NCBI GenBank assembly: GCA_963753545.1
Contig: CAVWCQ010000010.1
Location: 1-64,000, forward strand
Origin: CAVWCQ01 sp963753545
GTDB taxonomy: Bacteria > Chloroflexota > Anaerolineae > Aggregatilineales > Aggregatilineaceae
DNA length: 64,000 bases
Direction of reading: 5' to 3'
A program made the position numbers and the translations under genes. The notes beneath the pieces were generated by a model. That model made no database searches. It saw only the letters and a list, made by a program, of their open reading frames with translations, and was not told the DNA's origin. Below, one piece after another: positions 31,816 to 40,913 of this stretch. How positions within the stretch are numbered: the stretch's first letter is position 1; each line of letters begins with the position of its first letter.

Positions 31816-32814
31816 ATGGCAAGGCCAGTAACACTTTTTACCGGCCAGTGGGCGGACCTACCTCGAAGTCTGGCTGCAAAAAGCCAGCGATTTGGGTATG
31901 ATGGCCTTGAACTGGCCTGCTGGGGCGACCACTTTGAAGTCGACAAGGCCTGGAAAACGATAAATACATCCAGGGCCGCAAGGATATCCTTGAAAAGCAC
32001 GGCTTGAAGTGCTTCGCCATCAGCACCCATCTGGTCGGGCAGTGTGTTGCCGATGCGTATCATCGACGAGCGCCACCGCGCATTCTGCCTGACCGCCTGT
32101 GGGGCGATGGCGATCCCGAAGGCGTACGCCAGCGCTGCGCCGAAGAAATCAAGAACACGGCCCGGGCCGCCAAAGAGCTGGGCGTGAAGGTGGTGAACGG
32201 CTTCACCGGCAGCCCGGTCTGGCACATGCTCTACTCCTTCCCGCCGACCTCGCTGGAGATGATCGATGCGGGTTTCGCGAATTTGCCGATCGCTGGAATC
32301 CGATTCTGGACGTGTTCGATCAGGTGGGCGTTCGATATCGGCCTGGAAGCGCATCCCACCGAAATCGCCTACGATATCTACACGGCGCAGAAAGCACTGG
32401 AGGCCCTGAAGCACCGCAAGGCGTTTGGCTTCAACTTCGACCCCAGCCACTTTGTCCACCAGTTGTTGATCCGGTCGAGTTCATCAACGCCTTCCCAGAT
32501 CGCATCTATCCATGTGCATGTCAAGGACTCGAAGGTCAAGCTGAATGGGCGCAACAGCATCCTGGGCTCGCATCTCCATTTGGCGATCACCGGCGCGGCT
32601 GGGATTTCGTCTCGCCCGGTCATGGTGACGTGGACTCTGGAAGGCATCGTCCGCGCCCTGAACCGCATCGGCTACAATGGCCCGCTCTCGGTCGAGTGGG
32701 AAGACAGCGGCATGGATCGCGAACACGGCGCGCGTGAAGCCGTGCGAGTTCGTCAAGAAGACCGATTTCACGCCGTCCGATGTGGCCTTTGACGCGGCGT
32801 TTGCCGAGAAATAA
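31816..32814 (+). CDS. Sugar phosphate isomerase/epimerase, TIM barrel (frameshifted)
   Basis: A second xylose-isomerase-like TIM-barrel protein of about 330 residues, distinct from the one at 28995. Motifs include YDGLELACWGDHFEVD, CFAISTHLVGQCV, GVRY.GLEAHPTEIAYD (Glu, His), FNFDPSHFVHQ (Asp, His), YHVHVKDSK and LSVEWEDSGMDRE (Glu). These correspond to the metal-binding Glu/Asp/His/Glu set of the family. It is followed after 13 bases by a dehydrogenase, a pairing that recurs in inositol and rare-sugar operons. About five frame breaks are present. An inosose or ketose substrate is plausible but not shown. Confidence 0.8.
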
Positions 32815-32827
32815 GGAGGTAATGACC

Positions 32828-34026
32828 ATGGCAGAAGAAGTCGGATTTACCAGCATGGCTGGCGCCAAAGCCGAAGGCGAAGCGCCGACGATTGGCATTG
32901 GCATGCTGGGCTATGCCTTCATGGGCAAGGCGCACTCCAACGCCTTCAAGAAACTGCCGTATATGATGTATCCGCCGGTCGCGATCCCGCGCCTGGTGGC
33001 GATTGCGGGCGCAACGAAGAGCGACGCCGAGGCGGCGCAGCGCTACGGCTACGAAAGCGTATTATACCGACTGGCGCAAGATGCTGGAAAACGACGCCGA
33101 TCCAGATCTTTGACAACGGCGGGCCGAACGATGCCCACGCCGAACCCACGATCGCGGCGGCGCAAGGCGGGCAAGCACGTTTTCTGCGAGAAACCGCTGG
33201 CCCGCACCGCCGAAGAAGCCAAGACGATGCTCGACGCGGTGGAAAAAGCCGGCGTCAAGCACATGGTCGCCTTCAACTACCGTTTTGTCCCGGCGATTGT
33301 CCAGGCTCGCAAGCTGATCGAAAGCGGCGCGCTCGGGCGGATCTTCCACTTCCGCGCCGTGTATCTGCAGGAATGGATCATCGACCCGAACTTCCCGAAG
33401 GTCTGGCGGTTGGAAAGAAGGTCGCGGGCAGCGGCGCGCTGGGCGACCTCGGCGCGCATATCATCGACCTGGCGCGTTTCCTGGTCGGCGAGCCGAAGCG
33501 CGTCATGGGCATGACCAAGACCTTTGTCGAGGATCGTCCGCTGGCCGGATGGCATCGGGTACGGGCAAGGTCGACGTGGACGATGCGTTTGTCTCGCTGT
33601 TCGAGTTTGAGAACGGCGCGCTCGGCACGCTCGAAGCCTCCCGCTTCTGCCAGGGCCGCAAGAACTATCAACTGCTTGGAGATCAACGGCGAAAAGGGAT
33701 CGATCCAGCTTCAACCTGGAACGGCTCAACGAACTGGAAGTCTTTTGGGCGGGTGAAGAGCCGAAGGAAACACGCGGCTTCCACAACGTGCTGATCAGCG
33801 AGTCGCTACCATCCGTACTGGGCGAACTGGTGGCCGCATGGTCACATGATCGGCTGGGAACACTCATTCGTCCACGAGTTCCACCACTTCTTCGACGCCA
33901 TCGTCAATAACGAAGCCGGTTGCCCCGTATGGCGCGACCTTCGTGGATGGCTATCGCAACGCGGTGATCTGCGATGCGATTGTCGAGTCTGCGAACAAGA
34001 AGAGTTCGGTGGACATCAAGTACTAG
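32828..34026 (+). CDS. Gfo/Idh/MocA-family oxidoreductase (frameshifted)
   Basis: An NAD(P)-dependent dehydrogenase of about 395 residues. The Rossmann motif is GIGMLGYAFMGKAHSNAF. The EKP motif is intact (AGKHVFCEKPLARTAEEA), as is the NYRFVPAIVQAR helix. The second half carries GDLGAHIIDLARFLVGEP and ENGALGTLEASRF. Two ATGs are possible; the one at 32828 lies seven bases after Shine-Dalgarno AAGGAGGT, whereas 32822 is too close, so 32828 is chosen. Frame breaks occur near 33090, 33160, 33420, 33560, 33680, 33810 and 33930. It is the last gene before a strong hairpin, so it closes the operon. Confidence 0.82.
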
Positions 34027-34033
34027 CCAACAT

Positions 34034-34064
34034 TGCCCCGCAAGTGAGTTTTACTTGCGGGGCA
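34034..34064 (+). terminator. Terminator hairpin at the end of the first operon
   Basis: A perfect 12-bp stem (TGCCCCGCAAGT / ACTTGCGGGGCA) with a 7-base loop GAGTTTT lies eight bases after the stop at 34026. No T-run follows. Confidence 0.75.
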
Positions 34065-34308
34065 GTAGAAATAGCTCCGAAAAAACCAGGAACAAAAATC
34101 GGGTAGTTTGTTGTTAATCAGATCGCGCAAGGCGCGGAATTACATCTGAGGTGATTATTTCGCTCATTTCACAACTACTGACGAGATGATCGAGCCCTGT
34201 CCCGGCTACTCTCATCATCCAGGGAGTTTTAGGATACATGTAGTATAGTCCCCACTCGAAACCCACATCAATTCTGCTCAATTCCCTCAAAAGGCAAACA
34301 ATGGCTGG
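34065..34308. other. Intergenic sequence with a third copy of an element end
   Basis: No gene is seen. At 34133 begins CGCGGAATTACATCTGAG, which matches the ends of the inverted-repeat element at 43830-44385 (CGCGGAAATTACATCTGA). This suggests debris of the same mobile family. Confidence 0.45.
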
Positions 34309-34778
34309 TTGTGGGGGCCAAAAAATCAATCCAGGTTGAAATCGGGTAGAATTCCTCGCAGTAACAAGCTGCAATGAGCAGCATGGTCCTAACTGTTGAG
34401 CGTCAACCAGATAGAAGGAAAGATAAACCAGATCATACAACAGGGTGTGGTCTGGCTTGAGAGGCGGTTCAAGTACTGGACCAAGCCACCGACCAGCCAT
34501 CAGGTGCTCGGGACGCTGGCTGATTTGAAGCGAAGCAAGCGCGAATTGATCGCGGAGCCTCTACCATGTCATCGGCGAGTATGTCGCGTATTTCAATTGT
34601 GCTCGGCCTCATCCAGGCATTGGCCAACGTATTCCAGATCTACCGGAAGATACGCTGAGCGCAGATAGGTTGTCATCACGGATCGTTGGATGTCCGGTAC
34701 TTGGGGGTCTTCACCACGACTATCGACGGGTTGTTTGAGCGAAGAATTGGCGGCTGATCGACTTTTTAGCCCCCACAA
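34309..34778 (+). mobile_element. Miniature insertion element derived from a DDE transposase
   Basis: Ends are inverted repeats: 34309-34331 and the complement of 34756-34778 share TTGTGGGGGC and match at 20 of 23 positions. The 470-bp interior holds only the two ends of a transposase gene. It is too short to encode an active enzyme and would need a helper element. It stops 20 bp before the luciferase-like gene. A related end (GGCAAAAAATCAATCC) recurs at about 43806. Confidence 0.6.
34396..34738 (+). pseudogene. Transposase remnant with catalytic core deleted
   Basis: The first part reads VLGTLADLKRSKRELIAE, the N-terminus seen in integrase-type (rve) transposases, normally followed by NALLRQQLIVL. 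After about 34556 the frame changes and gives YVAYFNCARPHPGIGQRIP, the C-terminal end of the same kind of protein. The roughly 200 residues between, with the DDE catalytic triad, are missing. The piece lies inside a 470-bp inverted-repeat unit and cannot be functional. Confidence 0.65.
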
Positions 34779-34797
34779 TTGAGAAAGAGTGTGTTAT

Positions 34798-35778
34798 ATG
34801 CGGAAACACAGCTTTCATATGGGTATGATGTTCCGACGGGACTATCCGCCGGGATGGATACAGAATTACGTTCAGTTCGTTGAACAAGCAGGTTTTGATG
34901 AGTTGTGGGTTGTTGAAGACTGTTTCTTTACCAGTGGTGTTGCCTCGGCGGCAACCGCACTTGCTTGTCCTTCAAGACTCAGCATCGGGCTGGGAATTAT
35001 GCCAGCCGCCGCCAGGAATCCGGCTGTGACCGCGATGGAAATTGCAACCTTAGCCCAATTGTATCCAGGGCGCTTCTTGCCCGGACTTGGGCATGGCATA
35101 CCAGCTTGGATGAAACAAATCGGAGCGCTGCCAAAGTCCCCGGTAAAGGCATTAGAGGAAGTAGCACAGACGATTCGCGCCCTGTTGCATGGAGAGACTG
35201 TCACCTATGACGGACAATACGTTCACCTCGATCAGGTGCGTCTAGAGTACCCTCCCGGTAGTGTTCCCCCGATTTCGTTAGGAGTACGCGGTCCGAAATC
35301 ATTAACTATGTCAGGTCGGGTCGCAGATGGAACTATTGTGCCGGAGTGCTCGTCTCCTGCCTATATTGCGTGGGCAAGGCAGCGTATTGCCGAGGGCCAG
35401 ACCAACGACACCCATCATCGGTTGACTGTCTATGCCTTTTGTGAAGTGGCAGAGGAGGGGCAGGCAGCCCGAAACCGCTTGCGTCCCGCGATTGCCGCCT
35501 GTATCGCTGACAGCGCCTATCAGAGCCAGTTATTACCCACCGGCATTGTTCCCCAGATCAACGAGCTTCTGGCGAATGGCGGTCAGGCGTATCTTGAGGC
35601 GGAAATGCCCGATGAATGGATCAGCCAGTTATCCGTCGTTGGGACACCTTCAGAGTGTGTTGCAGCAATCCATGCACTGGTCGATGTCGGAGTCGACAGT
35701 GTTGTCTTCATTCCACCCTATCAGGGCTGGGAACAATGGCTTACCATGCTAGGTGATAAAATCATCCCTGCACTTTGA
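34798..35778 (+). CDS. LLM-class flavin-dependent oxidoreductase
   Basis: An intact luciferase-like monooxygenase of 326 residues from the ATG at 34798; a GTG three codons upstream is less likely. It uses FMN or F420 as cofactor by family. Visible features are FVEQAGFDELWVVED, LGIMPAAARNPAVTAMEIATLAQLYPGRF, GHGIPAWMKQIGA, ISLGVRGPKSL and GRVADGTIVPE, matching the family's strand-3 and phosphate-binding regions, and a C-terminal helical end (VGVDSVVFIPP). No frameshift is present. It stands alone between a miniature mobile element and a bidirectional terminator. The substrate is unknown; F420 use would fit Chloroflexota or Actinobacteria. Confidence 0.88.
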   Translation: MRKHSFHMGMMFRRDYPPGWIQNYVQFVEQAGFDELWVVEDCFFTSGVASAATALACPSRLSIGLGIMPAAARNPAVTAMEIATLAQLYPGRFLPGLGHGIPAWMKQIGALPKSPVKALEEVAQTIRALLHGETVTYDGQYVHLDQVRLEYPPGSVPPISLGVRGPKSLTMSGRVADGTIVPECSSPAYIAWARQRIAEGQTNDTHHRLTVYAFCEVAEEGQAARNRLRPAIAACIADSAYQSQLLPTGIVPQINELLANGGQAYLEAEMPDEWISQLSVVGTPSECVAAIHALVDVGVDSVVFIPPYQGWEQWLTMLGDKIIPAL

Positions 35779-35792
35779 TATCATGTCTTCAT

Positions 35793-35831
35793 AAAGAACG
35801 CGCGTAGAAGATGAGTTTGCGCGCGTTCTTT
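35793..35831. terminator. Bidirectional Rho-independent terminator
   Basis: AAAGAACGCGCG (35793-35804) pairs perfectly with CGCGCGTTCTTT (35820-35831). It lies between two convergent genes ending at 35778 and 35835, with A- and T-rich flanks, and serves both. Confidence 0.85.
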
Positions 35832-35834
35832 GTA

Positions 35835-37481
35835 TTATATGTTCACGCTGCCGCACACATTGACCTGAACATTCATCGCCTGGAACATGGCTGCTTTGGC
35901 TGCCAGAGCTTTGTCGGCTGCTTCTACCGAGGGTGCATACGCCACCTGAATATGGTTCGCCTTGTGGCGTGCCATGAGTTGATCGCGCGATACGCCGTGT
36001 AATACGGCGTGCATAATCGGCCACTCCGGGGTAGTCGCTTGCCAACGCCGTTGAGTTTCCGCTTCAGGGAGTTGAACGACTGTTCCGCGCCCTAAATCAA
36101 CATGCAACTGTCCATCCATGACAAAGACGCGGCTCCAGACAATTTCGCCTGGTTTGCTCACACCTTTGAGTGTTCCTCCGCCGAGGGGGAAGTACATGGG
36201 AGGTTGGCGATCACTGCTGGCATGTGCGTAACCGCCAAAATGGGATGCGGGAGCCGCCCCAGAGATGAGAAACACCCAGACAAAATCATCGATCCCATTG
36301 CCTCGATAATGTTCACCCCACCGGATGTCATGCAGCGTCGTCGCTGGATCGAGCCCCATCGCTGTCCAGACGCGGTTAGTCACCAGCGCATCCAACCCGG
36401 CGCCTTCATCCACTTCATTAAAATGGGGGACTGGCTGTCCAGCAAATAATTCTTTCCCTGTGGCGGGATCGGTGACGGGTGGGCGGTCAGCGTTATTCAA
36501 GAGGCCTTCGGCTAAATCGGACGCAGGAACCATGTCTTTCAATCCCTGTTGATACTGGATGCCTATCGTGGCACAGCCAAACGTATGGGCCATGCGTACG
36601 GCTGCAATATACATCTGAAGCTGTTGGCTGATCTGTTTGTCCGTCAGTTGAGTCGCTTCGTCCTGTCCTGTATTGAAGGTCATACCACGTTCTTCGAGCC
36701 ATCTACGCGCCTGCATCGCTTCCTCAGGAATGACCTGACGCATCGCCGCCACCAACGCAGACTGGCTGAGACGTTCTTTATAAATGCCTATCGGATTCAA
36801 CAGCTCGTCTTCAATGATGCCGTTGTACATCCCCATACAGCCTTCATCGAATACGCCCAGGATCGCTTTTTCACGTTTAAGCTGCTGAGCGAGTGCGCGG
36901 CCCAAAGCTGCCTCAGACTCTGGAAGCTGTTGAGCGTCAAGTTTACGCACATGGCTGGTATCGTGTGTAATCCGGCCTTCTCTGATCCACTGGCGAATCC
37001 CGTTCAGGAAAAACTCGTCTGTAAAGTTCTCACTCCAAATCGTGCTGTAATGGACACCCATTTTAGTCAGCGAGCCGTTCAGATTGAGCATCCCGACCAG
37101 TCCAGGCCACTCTCCGCTCCAATTGGCAACTGTGAGGATGGGGCCGCGATGGTCACGCAATCCTGCCAGTACATGATGGCTGTACTGCCATACCGCTTCT
37201 GCCACGATCAAACGAGCTTCAGGGTGGATATTTTCAAACACATCCATTCCCATGCGCTGGCTGGAAATAAAGCCGTGTTTCTCAACGGGATCATAGGCAT
37301 GTCCCCGCTTGACAGTGATTTCTTGCGCGAAAGCCGCTACGATTTGCTTTTCCATTGCTTCCTGGGCTGGCCAACACATTTGGTTTGCTGACAGACGTAG
37401 ATCTCCACTGGCAACGAGTACGGCTTCATTGGACTTAAGCGCTGTAACTTCTTTGAGTTCTGGTAGATGATAAGTAGACAC
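35835..37481 (-). CDS. L-fucose/L-arabinose isomerase-like protein
   Basis: An intact protein of 548 residues resembling the fucose-isomerase fold family, which interconverts aldoses and ketoses with Mn2+. Recognisable pieces are GPILTVANWSGEWPGLVGMLNLNGSL, YSTIWSENFTDEFF, LGVFDEGCMGMYNGI, GCATIGIQYQQGLKDM and HFNEVDEGAGLDALVTNRV. These carry Glu and Asp residues placed like the metal ligands of FucI/AraA relatives. The longest frame begins at 37553, but that start lies inside a hairpin. The GTG at 37481 follows Shine-Dalgarno GCGGAGG by five bases and gives a natural N-terminus (MSTYHLPELKEV), so it is preferred. Last gene of the lacI operon; the sugar imported by that operon is its likely substrate. 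Confidence 0.8.
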   Translation of the reverse strand: MSTYHLPELKEVTALKSNEAVLVASGDLRLSANQMCWPAQEAMEKQIVAAFAQEITVKRGHAYDPVEKHGFISSQRMGMDVFENIHPEARLIVAEAVWQYSHHVLAGLRDHRGPILTVANWSGEWPGLVGMLNLNGSLTKMGVHYSTIWSENFTDEFFLNGIRQWIREGRITHDTSHVRKLDAQQLPESEAALGRALAQQLKREKAILGVFDEGCMGMYNGIIEDELLNPIGIYKERLSQSALVAAMRQVIPEEAMQARRWLEERGMTFNTGQDEATQLTDKQISQQLQMYIAAVRMAHTFGCATIGIQYQQGLKDMVPASDLAEGLLNNADRPPVTDPATGKELFAGQPVPHFNEVDEGAGLDALVTNRVWTAMGLDPATTLHDIRWGEHYRGNGIDDFVWVFLISGAAPASHFGGYAHASSDRQPPMYFPLGGGTLKGVSKPGEIVWSRVFVMDGQLHVDLGRGTVVQLPEAETQRRWQATTPEWPIMHAVLHGVSRDQLMARHKANHIQVAYAPSVEAADKALAAKAAMFQAMNVQVNVCGSVNI

Positions 37482-37526
37482 TACAACCTCCGCTTGGCTG
37501 ATCCCATCTGTGCAGCCTAAGTATAC

Positions 37527-37551
37527 GAGGGAGAAGTATACCTTCTCCCTC
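37527..37551 (-). terminator. Hairpin between binding-protein and isomerase genes
   Basis: GAGGGAGAAG and CTTCTCCCTC form a perfect 10-bp stem with a 5-base loop, 27 bases after the stop of the binding-protein gene. No T-run follows on the transcribed strand, so it is probably a partial terminator or mRNA-stabilising end that lowers isomerase expression. Confidence 0.65.
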
Positions 37552-37577
37552 ATATTATTATCTACTGCTTCGTTATC

Positions 37578-39749
37578 TTATTGGGCATTGGGACAGGCGA
37601 AGGTATTGCACACATCCTGCGCGTTGTCCGGTGAAACGGTATCGAAGGGCAGCACGACCCACCGCGGCGGAACCACGTGCTGAGTGAGAATTTGATGTGC
37701 CCATTCGATGGCTTGTCTGCCGCCGGTGGGATAGACAAAAGTCACGCCAAGACGACCCTCAAGGACGGACATGATACCGCCGTCGGGGGTGGGCAGGGCG
37801 TCGATGCCGATGAACAGCACGTCATCGACGTTAATGCCCGCATCCTGCGCGGCGATATAGGCACCTTCGGCCATTGGGTCGTTATGCCCGTAGAGCACGT
37901 CGATGTCAGGGTTGGACTGGAAAGCAGCGGCGGCGGCTGGCACAGCCCGCTCCCGCAGCCAGTCGGCATTTTGCGAGAAAACGATATTATCTTCGCTCAA
38001 GCCGCCATCTTCCAGACCCATCCGGAAGCCATCTCCGCGATCCTGCGCGGGCGGTGCGCCTTCCAGACCCCGGATTTCGGCGATCTGGCAGTCTTCGCGA
38101 CCATTGTCCTGGCACCACTGCGCCGCATACTGACCGGCACCTCGTCCAATCGCCACATTGTCCGCACCGATGAACATCGAGTAGTTCGGGTCCACCAGAT
38201 TACGGTCCAGCACGATGACAGGGATGCAGCTTTCCCAGGCCTGCCGTACAATATCGTTCAGCGGAGCAGCTTCGTTCGGGGAAATGATCAACAGGTCGAT
38301 GCCCTGCGTCAACAGGTTTTCCACATCACTGACCTGCTTGGCATTATCCTGAGCGGCATCCTGGAAGACGACCTCGAATTCCGGGTACTCCGCTGCCGCC
38401 GCTTCGATCTGGCTGTTCATCGCTTCGCGCCAAGGCTCAGCTTTGTTCGCCTGCGACATGCCGATCACATAGTGATCTTGCACTTCGGGGACCGGACAGC
38501 CATCGGGTAGGGCCGATCCATTCGCAGGATATTCCCAGCCGGGCAGTACCGTACCTGTGACCATGTCAGGCGTGTACATTGTCCACCCTTCGGCGGCAGG
38601 GGGTGCAGCAACCGCTTCTGGCTCAGCCGTTGCTTCGGGTGTTTCCTGGGCATTAGGGCAGCCAAAGGTATTGCAGACATCCTGCGCGTTGTCCGGGTTG
38701 ACTTCATCAAACGGGAGCACTTCCCACAGTGGCGGGTTTACATGTTCTTCCAAAATGAGACGCGCCCATTCGATGGCTTGCATACCGCCAGTAGGATAGA
38801 CGAAGGTCACACCCAGACGACCCTCAAGGACGGACATGATACCGCCGTCGGGAGTGGGTAGGGCGTCGATGCCGATGAACAGCACGTCATCGACGTTAAT
38901 GCCCGCATCCTGCGCGGCGATATAGGCACCTTCCGCCATGGGATCGTTGTGCCCGTAGAGTACATCGATATCAGGATTGGATTGGAAAGCAGCAGCCGCA
39001 GCGGGCACAGCGCGTTCGCGGAGCCAGTCGGCATTTTGCGAGAAGACGATGTTGTCTTCGCTCAGCCCGCCATCTTCCAGACCCATGCGGAAGCCATCTC
39101 CCCGGTCCTGGGCAGGTGGAGCGCCTTCCAGACCCCGGATTTCAGCGATCTGGCAGTCCTCGCGACCATTGTCCTGGCACCACTGCGCCGCATACTGACC
39201 CGCACCTCGTCCAATCGCCACATTGTCCGCGCCGATGAACATCGAGTAGTTCGGGTCCACCAGATTGCGGTCCAGCACGATCACGGGGATGCAGCTTTCC
39301 CAGGCCTGCCGTACAATATCGTTCAGCGGAGCAGCTTCGTTCGGCGAAATGATCAACAGGTCGATCCCCTGCGTCAACAGGTTTTCCACATCGCTCACCT
39401 GCTTGGCATTATCCTGAGCGGCATCCTGGAAGACGACCTCGAATTCCGGGTACTCCGCTGCTGCCGCTTCGATCTGGCTGTTCATCGCTTCGCGCCAAGG
39501 CTCAGCTTTGTTCGCCTGCGACATGCCGATCACATAGTGATCTTGTACTTCGGGGACCGGACAGTCCGCTGGCAGTGGGCCTTCAGGACGAGCATCCTCT
39601 TGTACTGTACCACCAGCCAGCATGTCTTCGGTATAGGGTACCCACCCGCCATCATCCTGGGCGGCGATCTGTTTCGGTGCCATCTGAGGCATCAATGCTG
39701 CCACAACGACAAACACCACCAATAAATTAAAAACGGTTTTCTTGCTCAC
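37578..39749 (-). CDS. Sugar-binding protein made of two fused near-identical domains
   Basis: A 723-residue secreted protein with two complete ribose-type periplasmic binding domains (Peripla_BP_4, RbsB-like) in one chain. A signal peptide (residues 1-30, ending KQIAAQ) precedes copy 1. Copy 1 (residues 63-322) and copy 2 (about 418-677) are identical over 260 residues, from CPVPEVQ to VYPTGG, including DRNLVDPNYSMFIGADN and YGHNDPMAEGA. The outer ends of the copies have diverged clearly. The linker is rich in Pro, Ala, Glu and Thr (ETPEATAEPEAVAAPPAAEG). The start is GTG at 39749 after Shine-Dalgarno AAGGAGG. It delivers sugar to the permease and ATPase encoded just upstream in the operon. 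DNA of the copies differs at scattered, mostly silent positions. Confidence 0.9.
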   Translation of the reverse strand: MSKKTVFNLLVVFVVVAALMPQMAPKQIAAQDDGGWVPYTEDMLAGGTVQEDARPEGPLPADCPVPEVQDHYVIGMSQANKAEPWREAMNSQIEAAAAEYPEFEVVFQDAAQDNAKQVSDVENLLTQGIDLLIISPNEAAPLNDIVRQAWESCIPVIVLDRNLVDPNYSMFIGADNVAIGRGAGQYAAQWCQDNGREDCQIAEIRGLEGAPPAQDRGDGFRMGLEDGGLSEDNIVFSQNADWLRERAVPAAAAAFQSNPDIDVLYGHNDPMAEGAYIAAQDAGINVDDVLFIGIDALPTPDGGIMSVLEGRLGVTFVYPTGGMQAIEWARLILEEHVNPPLWEVLPFDEVNPDNAQDVCNTFGCPNAQETPEATAEPEAVAAPPAAEGWTMYTPDMVTGTVLPGWEYPANGSALPDGCPVPEVQDHYVIGMSQANKAEPWREAMNSQIEAAAAEYPEFEVVFQDAAQDNAKQVSDVENLLTQGIDLLIISPNEAAPLNDIVRQAWESCIPVIVLDRNLVDPNYSMFIGADNVAIGRGAGQYAAQWCQDNGREDCQIAEIRGLEGAPPAQDRGDGFRMGLEDGGLSEDNIVFSQNADWLRERAVPAAAAAFQSNPDIDVLYGHNDPMAEGAYIAAQDAGINVDDVLFIGIDALPTPDGGIMSVLEGRLGVTFVYPTGGRQAIEWAHQILTQHVVPPRWVVLPFDTVSPDNAQDVCNTFACPNAQ

Positions 39750-39825
39750 GAAAAATCCTCCTTGTTAACTGCATATGGACTATTTGAGCAGGAATTGCAC
39801 TAGCTGTATCTCTCCTTTCCATATG

Positions 39826-40911
39826 CTACTCCACTTCCGCAGGTCGAAATTGTTGTAATGCGACGGCTCCCACAACTAAAAGCCCTTTGACTACAAGTTG
39901 AGTGTTGCTCTCGACGTTGTTCAGGCTGAGCATATTGTTCAGGATGTGAAGAATGAACGCGCCAGCAATGGCCCCGATGACAGTCCCTTTGCCCCCGGTC
40001 AGGCTGGCCCCACCGATGACAACTGCTGCAATCGCATTCAGTTCATAATTGACAGCTTCGTTCGGGCTGCCCTGGTTTAACTGCGCGGCATGGACGACCC
40101 CTGCTAGCGCCGCGAAAAAACCGCACAGCATGAACGCCGCAATTTTGATCCGTTTGACAGCCAGACCTGAGAGGCGCGAGGCGGTTTGATTGCCTCCAAT
40201 GGCATAGAGGTACCGCCCAAATGTGGTGTAGCGGAGGACAAGCGTCATGATGATTGCCCCCGCGAACATGATAATGGCAGGTACCGGGATGATTTCGTTG
40301 TAAATGCGCTTATGCAAAATTTCAAACGCTGGATCAGCGCCGCCCGCTCGGTAGGAAATCGGCACGGCAATATTGTCGGACCAGATGTGGGCCACGCCGC
40401 GTGCAATACTGAGCATGGCTAGAGTCGTCACAAAGGCGGGTATTCGGAATCGCTCCGAGGACCAGCCGTTACACCATCCGATAAATAAACCTAAGGCAAG
40501 GGTGAGCAGAATAGCCTCTTCGGCTGACAAGTGCGAGAGAACGATATCGGTCCCGATTAAGGGAATATGGATGGTCTGTGACCGCATTAGCAGCAGCGCT
40601 ACCGTTGTGGCAGACAGCGCCACGACTGAACCCACGGACAGGTCAATTCCCGCGACTAAGATGACAAGGATTTGCCCGGTGGCGAGAATGCCCGTTTCAG
40701 CGACATCACGGGTCACATTACTAAGATTGCGCTGGCTCAAAAAGATATTTTCGCCGTTACGGATCGGTGAATAGTAGACGGCAAGTAGAAAGACAATAAT
40801 CAGACCGAAGAAACTTTGAAAACGGAAGACAAAAACGAGAGCTTGTCTCCCAACAGTTTTAAGTTGCTGAGCCAACGTAGACCGAGTTGGAGTATTGGTT
40901 GTCGTTCCCAT
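39826..40911 (-). CDS. rbsC: Ribose-type sugar ABC transporter permease
   Basis: An intact RbsC-like inner-membrane permease (BPD_transp_2 family), 361 residues with about ten hydrophobic segments. The family signature is present: ILVILVAGIDLSVGSVVAL near residue 80, SERFRIPAFVTTLAMLSIARGV near 165, FGRYLYAIGGNQTASRLSGLAVKRIK near 245, and IAAVVIGGASLTGGKGTV near 305. The ATPase gene ends two bases before its start, so the two are translationally coupled. The symbol denotes family likeness; the transported sugar is not known and may be fucose- or arabinose-like given the isomerase downstream. Confidence 0.9.
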   Translation of the reverse strand: MGTTTNTPTRSTLAQQLKTVGRQALVFVFRFQSFFGLIIVFLLAVYYSPIRNGENIFLSQRNLSNVTRDVAETGILATGQILVILVAGIDLSVGSVVALSATTVALLLMRSQTIHIPLIGTDIVLSHLSAEEAILLTLALGLFIGWCNGWSSERFRIPAFVTTLAMLSIARGVAHIWSDNIAVPISYRAGGADPAFEILHKRIYNEIIPVPAIIMFAGAIIMTLVLRYTTFGRYLYAIGGNQTASRLSGLAVKRIKIAAFMLCGFFAALAGVVHAAQLNQGSPNEAVNYELNAIAAVVIGGASLTGGKGTVIGAIAGAFILHILNNMLSLNNVESNTQLVVKGLLVVGAVALQQFRPAEVE

Positions 40912-40913
40912 CT

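Noticed and set aside
36549..37391. Plus-strand open frame of 280 codons
   Set aside because: Antisense to the intact isomerase-like gene, with no start signal or family resemblance.
37677..38510. Long plus-strand open frame (277 codons) and a similar one at 38949-39725
   Set aside because: Both are antisense shadows of the duplicated binding-protein domain. They repeat because the gene repeats, and have no ribosome site or recognisable domain.
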